Shown here in pieces: positions 1-5,822 of a DNA stretch of 7,436 bases. A program made the position numbers and the translations under genes. Numbering within the stretch: position 1 is the stretch's first letter; every line of letters begins with the position of its first letter. A model generated the notes under the pieces. It saw nothing but the letters and a program-made list of their open reading frames with translations. It had not been told where the DNA came from and searched no databases. Source of the stretch: JBOGED01 sp050743625 (lineage in GTDB: Bacteria; Actinomycetota; Nitriliruptoria; Euzebyales; Egibacteraceae); the NCBI GenBank assembly GCA_050743625.1, contig JBOGED010000561.1, positions 1 through 7,436 of the forward strand, given 5' to 3'.

Positions 1-84
1 GCCCGGCAGGGCGAGCGTGCGATTACGGGTGGATGCGCCCGAGCAGGCACATCACGCCGCGAACGCCGCGAGGCGAGCGGGCGA

Positions 85-1407
85 ATGGTTGCGGTCGGAA
101 ACAGCAACGTTATTTATGCCCAGCCCCTTAGCGGGGTGTGGGTCTTCGAGTCTAGCAACACCCGCATGGCGACGCTGGCCGAGGAGACCGCCTGGATCCT
201 GTCGCACTTCCGGCCAGAGCCCGACCTCGTCGAGGTCACCCGGACGACTGCGACGCTGTGCACCCTCTACACGCTCCTCCTCCAGGGTCCCAGCGCGGCG
301 CGCTGGCTGATTACCCTGCGCCATCTTCCGCCGTCCCCTCCGAGCACTGTGATCCGAGCCCTCGCGATCATGCTGGCCGCTGCGCCCGAGGTCTTGGGAG
401 CGGACCGCCAGGCATTGCAGCCGCTGTGCGACAGCGACGAGTCGCTGCTGGCCGGCATCGCCAACGGCTTTGCCAGCTTCCTGTGGGAGAGCGAGGGAGA
501 CCTGGACGGCGCGCTGAAGGCGGCCCGGCGGATGCTCGAGGCGTTCGACAACCCGGCAACCCCATGGATGCGGGTACTGGCCCATTCCCGGGTCAGCGAG
601 TTGTGCCACCAGTTCGAGCTGGGTGATGAGGCACAGCGTCACCTGAGGGCGGCGCTGCGGACGCAGGAGGAGCTAGGGGGACGGTCCGACGTGATGGGGG
701 TCCGGTGGGGGCTGGTGCTCACCAGCCTGCAGCTCGGCGCCATCGATGAGGCGGAGCACTGGCTGGAGCTGGCGGTGCTGAACCAGGTGGAAGATGCGGC
801 CGGCATCCTCCCGTTCGAGCTCGGGCTGCGAGCGGAGATCCTGCTCGCGCGAGGCGAGGCCGAAGCGGGTCTGCGCCTGTGGCGACGCGTTGCCGACCGG
901 CCGCTGGAGGACATCGAGGACTCGAGCTCCCGCGTCGAGTCACCCGGCCTGGACCCGTGGACCGCGGAGGTCGAGGCGGTCACCGTGGCGGCCCATGCGT
1001 ACCATGGCCGGCTCGACCTCGTCGCGGGGATCGCCGGTGAGCTGCAGGACAAGCTGTCGGCGATGCTGACCGAGCCCATCGTCAAGCCGCTGCCGTTCGT
1101 CTCGGAGTTCTCGGCCTGCGGCGCGCTCCTGCTGGCGCTGGCCTTGGTGGATCTGGACCGCGGAGCGCGCACCGGCGACGACCACGCCACGAGGTCGGGC
1201 GTGCGGATGATCGCCCTGGCGGAGCGCTTCCGTTTCCCCCGGAACTTCCAGCCGACCATGTCCTCCGCCCGCGCTCGCCGCGCAGCCGAGCAGGCCGACA
1301 GGTCGGCATACGCCGACTCGGTGTCGTCATATGCCGAACTGGGTCGCGGCGAGCTGCGCGCCGCCGCTCTCACGGTGCTGCGAGAGCGGGAGCGCGCCCG
1401 GCGCTGA
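85..1407 (+). CDS. C-terminal TPR-like part of a BTAD/AfsR-type regulator; 5' end uncertain
   Basis: The 440-residue reading frame resembles the C-terminal helical-repeat region of large AfsR/SARP-type (BTAD) regulators. These normally carry an N-terminal winged helix, a BTAD domain and often an NB-ARC ATPase, and reach roughly 900-1100 residues. None of those domains is visible here. What is visible is a run of Ala/Leu-rich helix pairs, at about residues 132-155, 165-195, 206-232 and 245-270 from the ATG at 85. In the family this part is thought to act in oligomerisation or signal sensing. The frame stays open to the window edge, but third-position GC is only moderate before about 136 and high after it. 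The ATG at 85 has only a weak, distant GAGG; GTG 136 and ATG 166 have no Shine-Dalgarno. The true start therefore lies outside the window or the gene is truncated. It converges on the P450 gene, with 22 bp between stops. Family assignment is inference from sequence character. Confidence 0.6.
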   Translation: MVAVGNSNVIYAQPLSGVWVFESSNTRMATLAEETAWILSHFRPEPDLVEVTRTTATLCTLYTLLLQGPSAARWLITLRHLPPSPPSTVIRALAIMLAAAPEVLGADRQALQPLCDSDESLLAGIANGFASFLWESEGDLDGALKAARRMLEAFDNPATPWMRVLAHSRVSELCHQFELGDEAQRHLRAALRTQEELGGRSDVMGVRWGLVLTSLQLGAIDEAEHWLELAVLNQVEDAAGILPFELGLRAEILLARGEAEAGLRLWRRVADRPLEDIEDSSSRVESPGLDPWTAEVEAVTVAAHAYHGRLDLVAGIAGELQDKLSAMLTEPIVKPLPFVSEFSACGALLLALALVDLDRGARTGDDHATRSGVRMIALAERFRFPRNFQPTMSSARARRAAEQADRSAYADSVSSYAELGRGELRAAALTVLRERERARR

Positions 1408-1430
1408 CGCCGACCCGGCCGAAGGCGCGC
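1401..1430. terminator. possible bidirectional hairpin between convergent genes
   Basis: GCGC (1401-1404) plus GCC (1409-1411) can pair with GGCGCGC (1424-1430), giving a 7-bp GC-only stem with a 4-nt bulge and a 12-nt loop. It covers both convergent stop codons. There is no T tract on either side, so a terminator role is only a guess. Confidence 0.2.
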
Positions 1431-2626
1431 TATCCGGTGCGGAGTGGCAGGGTGCTGACCCCGGTCATGTGCGACGAGGGGATGAAGGCCGGCGGGTCGT
1501 CCGGGTCCGTGCGCAGCACCGGGAAGCGGTCCAGGAGGATGTTCAGCGCTACCCTGCCCTCGAGCCTGGCCAGCGGCGCACCCAGGCAGAAGTGGATGCC
1601 GCGGCCGAACCCGAGGTGCGGGTTGGGGTCCCGGGTTGGATCGAACACGTCCGGGTGGGTGAACTGGCGCTCGTCACGGTTCGCCGCGCCTAGCCATATC
1701 ATGAGCAACCGGTCCGCCGGCACCCGGTGCCCGCCGAGGTCCACCTCGGCGGTGGTGGCCCGGGCGTTCAGCGCGAAGGGGGTGAAGAACCGCAGTGACT
1801 CCTCGATCGCGGTCGGCACCAGCGCCCGGTCCGCTCGCACCCGGGCCGCCTGGTCGGGATGGGCGTCCAGGCACAGCACCGTGTTGCCCAGCAGCATGGT
1901 GGTGGTGATGTGCCCGGCGGTCAGCAGCAGGTTCGCGAAGTTCACCACCTGGTTGTCGGTCAGCCGCTCACCGTCGACCTCGGCCTGGACGAGCTTGGTG
2001 AGCAGGTCCTCGCGTGGCCGCCGCCGGCGCTCGGCCGCGTGCTCGCGGAAGTAGTCGAGCATGGGCCGCAGCGCTTGCTCGACCTGCCCGGAGAGATCCT
2101 GCCCCTGCTCCTCGCCGGAGGCCAGGTCCACGAACTGGCTCTGACCGGCGATGATCTGGTCTACCCACTGCCTGAATAGGTGCTGGTCGCTGCTCGGAAC
2201 GCCCAGCAGTTCGGCGATGACGGTCACCGGAAGCGGGTACGCGAAGTCGGCCACCAGCTCGAGCTGGCTCCGGCCGGCCACTGCGTCGAGCAGCTCGTGG
2301 GTGAGCGCGGCGATCCGCGGCTCGAGGTCGGCCACCACCTTCGGGGTGAACGCGTGGCTGACCAGCTTACGGAGCTTCCGGTGCTCTGGCGGGTCGATCT
2401 GCGTCAGGTCGCCCTCCTTGAGCGACTCCGGTTGAGCGACGGGGAACAGCCGGTCGACGTCGGAGGAGAACGTCGCTGGGTCTCCGAGGACCTGCACGGT
2501 CTCCGCATAGCCGTAGACGTTCCACAGGCCCTGCTCCTCGTCGGGCTCGACGGGCTGTCCCGCTCGGCGTCTGCGCAGCCAGAACTGCTGCGGGTGGATG
2601 CCCCACTGGTCGGCGAGGATGGTCAT
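1430..2626 (-). CDS. cytochrome P450 (CYP107-like bacterial class I)
   Basis: This is a 398-residue soluble heme monooxygenase, the usual length for bacterial P450s supplied with electrons by ferredoxin and reductase partners, neither of which is in the window. The I-helix motif AGHITT is at 237-242, with Ile240 where most P450s have Glu or Asp. The K-helix ExxR is Glu276-Ser-Leu-Arg279. The heme-binding loop FGRGIHFCLGAPLAR has its axial Cys at 347. The N-terminal HRKLRKLVSHAFTP segment (82-95) is typical of macrolide- and polyketide-tailoring P450s. The ATG at 2626 is preceded by AGAAGGGA about 6 nt away. It is the third gene after an ABC ATPase and permease on the same strand, 68 bp behind the permease, so a role in modifying a small molecule that the transporter exports, or detoxifying one, is a reasonable inference. 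The substrate cannot be read from the sequence. Confidence 0.95.
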   Translation of the reverse strand: MTILADQWGIHPQQFWLRRRRAGQPVEPDEEQGLWNVYGYAETVQVLGDPATFSSDVDRLFPVAQPESLKEGDLTQIDPPEHRKLRKLVSHAFTPKVVADLEPRIAALTHELLDAVAGRSQLELVADFAYPLPVTVIAELLGVPSSDQHLFRQWVDQIIAGQSQFVDLASGEEQGQDLSGQVEQALRPMLDYFREHAAERRRRPREDLLTKLVQAEVDGERLTDNQVVNFANLLLTAGHITTTMLLGNTVLCLDAHPDQAARVRADRALVPTAIEESLRFFTPFALNARATTAEVDLGGHRVPADRLLMIWLGAANRDERQFTHPDVFDPTRDPNPHLGFGRGIHFCLGAPLARLEGRVALNILLDRFPVLRTDPDDPPAFIPSSHMTGVSTLPLRTG

Positions 2627-2657
2627 CGGAATTCCCTTCTACCGCAATGGTGTGCAC

Positions 2658-2686
2658 GACCGAGCGTGGTCATGCGCGGCTCGGTC
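2658..2686. promoter_or_regulatory. perfect 8-bp inverted repeat between permease and P450 genes
   Basis: GACCGAGC (2658-2665) and GCTCGGTC (2679-2686) are exact reverse complements around a 13-nt spacer. GGTCATG also occurs twice as a direct repeat (2668-2674 and 2683-2689). On the minus strand the hairpin lies 9 nt after the permease stop and 31 nt before the P450 start, with no following U run. It could be an operator for a P450 promoter, or an mRNA hairpin that separates expression of the two genes. Confidence 0.4.
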
Positions 2687-2694
2687 ATGGAGGG

Positions 2695-3489
2695 CTAGCG
2701 TGGTTTGGGGCCGCGGTTGAACGCGGTCCGCGCCCAGAGGTAGCCGGCCAGTCCGAGGCCGGTGCACCAGGCGACCGTGATGACCGCGTCATTGCCGATC
2801 GGGGCGCCCATCAGCAGCCCCCGCAGCGTCTCGGTGGCGGGCGTGAAGGGTTGGTGCTCGGCGAACCAGCGCAGCCCGGCCGGCATCGACTCCGGCGGGA
2901 CGAACCCGCTCCCAAGCAGCGGCAGGATGATGAAGGGGATCGGCATGTTGCTCGCGCTCTCAGGGCCCCTGGCCACCAGGCCGGCGGCGGCCGACGGCCA
3001 GGCGAGCGCGAGGGTGACCAGCGCGAGGAGGCCGAGCACCGCGACCCACTCGACGAGACCGGCGGTGGGCCGGAACCCCATGAGCAGCGCGACGCCGATG
3101 ACCAGCACGATGCTGATCATCGTCTGGATCACGCTGCCCACGACGTGCCCGGTCAGCACCGACGCTGGGGAGATCGCCATCGTGCGGAACCGGTTGATGA
3201 TGCCCTCGGCCATGTCCATGCTGACGCTCAGTGCCGTCGACGTGGCCCCGGAGGCCGCGGCCATCAGGATGATCGCGGGCGTGACGAAGTCGATGTAGTC
3301 GGCGCCGCCGTTGGCCATGCTGCCGAGACCGGCGCCCAGCGACCGGCCGAAAACACCGGCGAACAGCAGCAGGAAGAAGACCGGAATCGCGACGGTCCAT
3401 ACCGTCGCGGAGGGGTACCGCACCGCGCGCAGGAGATTGCGGCGCAGCATCGTCGCCGAGTCGCGCAGGGCATAGGAAGAGGTGTTCAC
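2695..3489 (-). CDS. ABC-2 type transporter permease, DrrB-like
   Basis: A 264-residue integral membrane protein with about six predicted spans, near residues 28-47, 67-92, 114-137, 147-172, 180-197 and 234-254. This is the size and topology of DrrB-type permeases in actinomycete drug exporters. The segment after span 2 (GIINRFRTMAISP, 96-108) matches the conserved cytoplasmic coupling region of ABC-2 permeases, and the late GSGFVPPESMP stretch (193-203) is also characteristic. The start is a GTG at 3489 that overlaps the ATPase stop as GTGA, with AGGGA 6 nt upstream; the family length fits this start. Two permease subunits and two ATPases would form the exporter in the cytoplasmic membrane. 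The exported compound is unknown. The tight overlap implies translational coupling with the ATPase. Confidence 0.95.
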   Translation of the reverse strand: MNTSSYALRDSATMLRRNLLRAVRYPSATVWTVAIPVFFLLLFAGVFGRSLGAGLGSMANGGADYIDFVTPAIILMAAASGATSTALSVSMDMAEGIINRFRTMAISPASVLTGHVVGSVIQTMISIVLVIGVALLMGFRPTAGLVEWVAVLGLLALVTLALAWPSAAAGLVARGPESASNMPIPFIILPLLGSGFVPPESMPAGLRWFAEHQPFTPATETLRGLLMGAPIGNDAVITVAWCTGLGLAGYLWARTAFNRGPKPR

Positions 3490-4439
3490 AGGAGTTCCCT
3501 CTCTTTGGGGTGGCCGGTGAGGGCGAAGAAGACGTCGTCGAGGTCTGGGGTGTGGACCGTCAGCTCGTCAACCTCGATCGACTCGTCGTCGAGTCGGTCG
3601 AGCAGGGTCTTCAGCGACCGGACGCTGCCGTCGCTGGGGACCCGCAGGGTGAGCGCGTCGTCGTCGCGCAGGACCTCGCCGAGGGTGTAGGCGGCGGACT
3701 CAAGCCCGCGCGCGTCGGCGAACTGCAGACGGACGTGGCCGCCGGGAATACGGCGCTTCAGCTCGTCCGGAGTCCCCTCGGCGACCAGCTTCCCTTGGTC
3801 CAGGAGCGCGATGCGGTCGGCGAGCTTGTCCGCCTCCTCCAGGTACTGCGTGGTGAGGAAAATCGTGGCCCCGTTCGCGACCAAGCCGCGCACGATCTCC
3901 CACATGGTGCGGCGGCTGCGCGGGTCAAGCCCGGCGGTCGGCTCGTCGAGGAAGACGAGCTCCGGGTCGCCGACCAGGGTCATCGCCAGGTCGAGTCGGC
4001 GCCGCATGCCGCCGGAGTAGGTCGCGGGTAGGTTCCCGGCCGCGTCGACTAGCTCGAACCGCTCCAGCAGCTCCGCCGCCCGCCGCCGGCCTTCGCGGCG
4101 GTCCAGGTGATGCAGGTCTGCCATCAGCAGCAGGTTCTCCTTGCCGGTGAGCATGTTGTCCACCGCGGAGAATTGCCCGGTGACGCCGATCGCCGCGCGG
4201 ATCGCGTCGGGCTCGCGGGCCAGATCGCGACCGGCGACGCACACCTCGCCGGCGTCGGCGCGGATCAGTGTCGACAGGATCTGCACCGCGGTGGTCTTGC
4301 CTGCGCCGTTGGGGCCGAGCAGCGAGAAGATCGTTCCCGCAGGAACGTTCAGGTCGATGCCGTCCAGGACGGTCTTGTCGCCGTAGGACTTGCGGAGGCC
4401 GGCCGCTGCGATCGCCGATTGGTATGAGGTTGTGGCCAT
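3486..4439 (-). CDS. daunorubicin-resistance-type ABC transporter ATP-binding protein, DrrA-like
   Basis: A 317-residue ABC ATPase that would energise the adjacent permease. Walker A GPNGAGKTT is at 42-50, the Q-loop Gln at 89, the signature YSGGM at 141-145, Walker B LVFLDEP at 161-167 with catalytic Glu166, and the D-loop follows at 170-172. The switch position, normally His, is Gln198 in LTTQYLEEAD, a known hallmark of the DrrA group. After about residue 230 there is an accessory C-terminal domain like that of DrrA (DUF4162-type), ending around the HTPDLDDVFFALTG motif. The ATG at 4439 follows GAGGGGG at close spacing. It is the first gene of the ATPase-permease-P450 operon. The fit to family length and motifs is excellent. 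Export of a hydrophobic secondary metabolite is inferred from the family only. No TetR-type regulator gene lies next to it. Confidence 0.96.
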   Translation of the reverse strand: MATTSYQSAIAAAGLRKSYGDKTVLDGIDLNVPAGTIFSLLGPNGAGKTTAVQILSTLIRADAGEVCVAGRDLAREPDAIRAAIGVTGQFSAVDNMLTGKENLLLMADLHHLDRREGRRRAAELLERFELVDAAGNLPATYSGGMRRRLDLAMTLVGDPELVFLDEPTAGLDPRSRRTMWEIVRGLVANGATIFLTTQYLEEADKLADRIALLDQGKLVAEGTPDELKRRIPGGHVRLQFADARGLESAAYTLGEVLRDDDALTLRVPSDGSVRSLKTLLDRLDDESIEVDELTVHTPDLDDVFFALTGHPKERELL

Positions 4440-4458
4440 GCCCCCTCACTTCGTCGGT

Positions 4459-4514
4459 GTGGCCCTGGTGGCCACGGCTGCGCCGAGGGTGCACGCCGCG
4501 AGCTTTACCGCGGC
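4459..4514. promoter_or_regulatory. two short inverted repeats in the leader of the ABC/P450 operon
   Basis: GTGGCC (4459-4464) and GGCCAC (4470-4475) flank 5 nt. GCCGCG (4495-4500) and CGCGGC (4509-4514) flank 8 nt. Both lie within 75 bp upstream of the ATPase start, where operators and promoter elements are expected. I see no confident -35/-10 pair; CTGAAA followed 17 nt later by TAAAGC on the minus strand (about 4503-4531) is a weak candidate. The function is inferred from position only. Confidence 0.3.
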
Positions 4515-4592
4515 TTCATAGTGGTTTCAGGCGCCACCATCAGCGCGATCGTGGGTGCCGTGAACAGCAGGTTTGGGTTCGTACGCTGTATG

Positions 4593-4604
4593 GCTGGGCC
4601 CAGC
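4593..4604. repeat. 12-bp perfect palindrome
   Basis: GCTGGGCCCAGC reads the same on both strands. It lies at the 3' side of the tRNA-like sequence and about 155 bp upstream of the ABC operon. It could be a dimeric regulator site, or part of an old recombination site beside the tRNA-like relic. I cannot choose between these. Confidence 0.4.
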
Positions 4605-4673
4605 AAGAGAGAGTCGAACCTTTTGCTCCTCGATGTGAGCGAGACGCTTCTGCCACCTTGAGCTACAGCTCTC
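4600..4673 (-). tRNA. degenerate tRNA-like sequence, anticodon arm Val(CAC); probable pseudo-tRNA
   Basis: Read on the minus strand, the sequence carries the tRNA landmarks in order and at roughly normal spacing. There is a D-arm like TAGCTCAAGGTGGCAGAAGC (4665-4646), with one extra base or a mismatch in its stem. The anticodon arm is complete: TCTCG-CTCACAT-CGAGG (4644-4628), 5 pairs including one G-T, a 7-nt loop with T33 and anticodon CAC. The T-loop signature GGTTCGA is at 4620-4614. The T stem (about 3 of 5 pairs) and acceptor stem (about 4 of 7, counting a wobble) pair poorly. It is therefore more likely a decayed tRNA, or a tRNA-derived attachment remnant, than a working gene. It lies next to an integrase remnant, a common pairing for elements that insert into tRNA genes. 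Assigned by eye without a covariance model. Confidence 0.35.
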
Positions 4674-4744
4674 GAAGGTCAGCCAGATTGGGGCAGGGAT
4701 TCAGCCTAGGTTCCCCCTGCGGGACTGGCGCTGGATTCACTACC

Positions 4745-5060
4745 TGTGAAGGTGTGACTCAGCTCGTGAAACGACAGCGGATCCGGGCCAGCTTTCCGTA
4801 CTGCCGGTTGCCACCAATTGCGCCGGAACCCCGCGCGCGGCCCAGGTCTGACGTGCGCCGTCATATGCACTGCCAGCTTCCGGACGACGCGACGGGGGAG
4901 TGGCACCGTGCGCCGGCCGTTCTTCGCCCTTCGGCGGTCCGAAGGACAGCTCGCCATTGAGATCGACGAGCGTCTCGGCCACTGTCAGCCTCCCCCGGAG
5001 CAGATCCACGCGGTCGCCTAGCCGCTACGCCCGGTTCGCGAGTCCCCTCAGAAAAACGAC
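4745..5060 (-). pseudogene. tyrosine recombinase (phage-type integrase) remnant
   Basis: Two minus-strand frames together spell the catalytic-domain middle of an actinobacterial tyrosine recombinase. The first, about 5024-4929, reads RLGDRVDLLRGRLTVAETL and then VDLNGELSFGPPK. After a 1-base shift near 4925-4928, the second continues KNGRRTVPLPRRVV (from 4924), then RPGPRAG, RRNWWQPAVRKAG and DPLSFHELSHTF (to about 4750). In intact relatives this last block is H-D-L-R-H-T, so the catalytic Arg is Ser here. About 15 residues usual between RPGP and RRN are missing. A stop (TAG at 5025-5027) lies upstream, with only traces of the Arg box I before it, and the C-terminal part with the nucleophilic Tyr is absent. 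With a stop, a frameshift, a deletion and truncation it cannot be active. It probably marks an integrated element that has decayed. Confidence 0.7.
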
Positions 5061-5132
5061 ACCCGCATCCCCAAGCCGCTGAATAGACCTCCGATACCGA
5101 CGCTCACTGGATCCCCGCCGCAACTGCGCATG

Positions 5133-5150
5133 CGGTATCAGCCGATACCG
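5133..5150. promoter_or_regulatory. CGGTATC-N4-GATACCG inverted repeat upstream of the toxin-antitoxin operon
   Basis: CGGTATC (5133-5139) and GATACCG (5144-5150) are exact reverse complements 4 nt apart. They lie 38-55 bp upstream of the antitoxin ATG, over or just upstream of the expected -35 region. Phd/YefM antitoxins repress their own operon by binding such palindromes, so an autoregulatory operator is a fair inference. The same half site occurs at 5093-5099 and 5850-5856. Confidence 0.45.
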
Positions 5151-5173
5151 AACGCCTAATGCAGCGTCGATCT

Positions 5174-5179
5174 GATAAT
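5174..5179 (+). promoter_or_regulatory. candidate -10 box of the toxin-antitoxin operon
   Basis: GATAAT matches 5 of 6 bases of the consensus TATAAT in otherwise GC-rich DNA and ends 8 nt before the antitoxin ATG. TCTGAT is repeated on both sides (5171-5176 and 5179-5184). No good -35 box is visible at 17-18 bp spacing. Transcription from this box would start at about 5186-5188, at the ATG itself. Confidence 0.4.
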
Positions 5180-5187
5180 CTGATCTT

Positions 5188-5427
5188 ATGGCAGACATCA
5201 GCGCCACCGAGGCAGCCCGCAACTTCGCCGATCTCCTCGACGCGGTGGAGCGTGGCGAGCGCTTCACGATCATCCGCAGAGGCAAGGCCGTCGCGCACCT
5301 GGAACCGCCCCACTATGGCCGCGGTGGCGACGTCAAGTCCGTGCTGCGGGCACACCGGCCCGACCCGGGCTGGGCAGGTGATCTGGCCGAGACACGACGG
5401 CTGCTTACCGTGGAGGATCGGTCCTGA
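5188..5427 (+). CDS. Phd/YefM family antitoxin
   Basis: A 79-residue protein with the prevent-host-death fold signature at its N-terminus: ISATEAARNFADLLDAVERGERFTIIRRGKAVAHLEP (residues 4-40). In this family the N-terminal half dimerises and binds operator DNA, and the flexible C-terminal half wraps around and blocks the toxin. Here the second half (about 41-79, with LRAHRPDPGWAGDLAETRRLL) fits the neutralising tail. It overlaps or directly abuts the VapC-type toxin gene downstream. The ATG at 5188 has no Shine-Dalgarno sequence, and a GATAAT box ends only 8 nt upstream, which points to a leaderless or nearly leaderless mRNA. This start gives the normal family N-terminus. Autorepression through the GATACCG repeats is likely but inferred. 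Confidence 0.93.
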   Translation: MADISATEAARNFADLLDAVERGERFTIIRRGKAVAHLEPPHYGRGGDVKSVLRAHRPDPGWAGDLAETRRLLTVEDRS

Positions 5428-5822
5428 GCCTGTTGCTGCTCGACACGACCTTCCTCATCGACGCGGAGGGCGGCGCCGGCAGCATGGACGATCTGATTGC
5501 CGATGACGACGACACGGCCATCGCCGCGGTCACGGTCGCTGAGCTGTTGGTTGGCGTCTGGTTGGCCACTGGGAAGCGTCGGGCTGCCAGGCAAGCCTTC
5601 GCCGACGCCGTCGTCTCTACCGTCCCTACTATCGCCTATGACGTCCGCGTCGCCCGGGCGCATGCCCAGCTTCTCGCCGCCGCTCGTCGGTCAGGCCGGC
5701 CGCGCGGTGCGCACGACCTCATCATTGCGGCGACGGCAATCGCATCCGGCCGCACCGTTGTGACCGCCGACCCGGCAAGTTTCGAAGGACTTCCCGGCGT
5801 TGAGCTGCTTCGGCACCGCTGA
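5424..5822 (+). CDS. vapC: VapC-type PIN-domain ribonuclease toxin
   Basis: A PIN-domain toxin, expected to be a Mg-dependent endoribonuclease that cuts tRNA or rRNA and is held inactive by the adjacent antitoxin. The four acidic active-site residues are visible; numbered from CTG 5424 they are Asp7 (LLDTTFLID), Glu40 (VTVAELLVG), Asp98 (GAHDLIIAATA) and Asp116 (VTADPASF). At 132 residues the length is normal. Start choice: GGAGGA (5412-5417) lies 6 nt before CTG 5424, and this start gives LSLLLLDTTFLID, the usual family N-terminus. The CTG also overlaps the antitoxin stop as CTGA, the spacing expected for coupled toxin-antitoxin genes. The next standard start, TTG at 5433, is 15 nt from the same Shine-Dalgarno and would trim the first strand by three residues. 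The gene is certain; the CTG start is probable. Confidence 0.93.
   Translation: MSLLLLDTTFLIDAEGGAGSMDDLIADDDDTAIAAVTVAELLVGVWLATGKRRAARQAFADAVVSTVPTIAYDVRVARAHAQLLAAARRSGRPRGAHDLIIAATAIASGRTVVTADPASFEGLPGVELLRHR

Larger units (their letters stand above)
4440..5187. other. 748-bp stretch without an intact gene
   Basis: From left to right it holds the ABC operon leader, the 12-bp palindrome, the tRNA-like relic, the integrase remnant and the toxin-antitoxin promoter region. Open frames across it have poor third-position GC and show no family resemblance apart from the integrase pieces. I read it as degraded mobile-element DNA between two functional regions. Confidence 0.6.

Noticed and set aside
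1437..2054. Plus-strand open frame opposite the P450
   Set aside because: Its Ser/Arg-rich composition mirrors the P450 codons; the P450 on the other strand has all diagnostic motifs.
2647..3690. Long plus-strand open frame (347 codons) opposite the permease
   Set aside because: It is antisense to a well-supported permease/ATPase pair, is rich in Arg/Gly/His/Asp as expected of a GC-rich shadow frame, and resembles no family.
4268..4960. Plus-strand 230-codon frame across the ABC leader and integrase scar
   Set aside because: It runs over the ATPase N-terminus, the tRNA-like sequence and the integrase remnant. Its composition changes along its length and it has no recognisable domain.
4440..5187. 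CRISPR array or insertion-sequence ends in the gene-poor region
   Set aside because: There are no regularly spaced repeats and no terminal inverted repeats with a transposase; only short palindromes and the integrase/tRNA-like relics are present.
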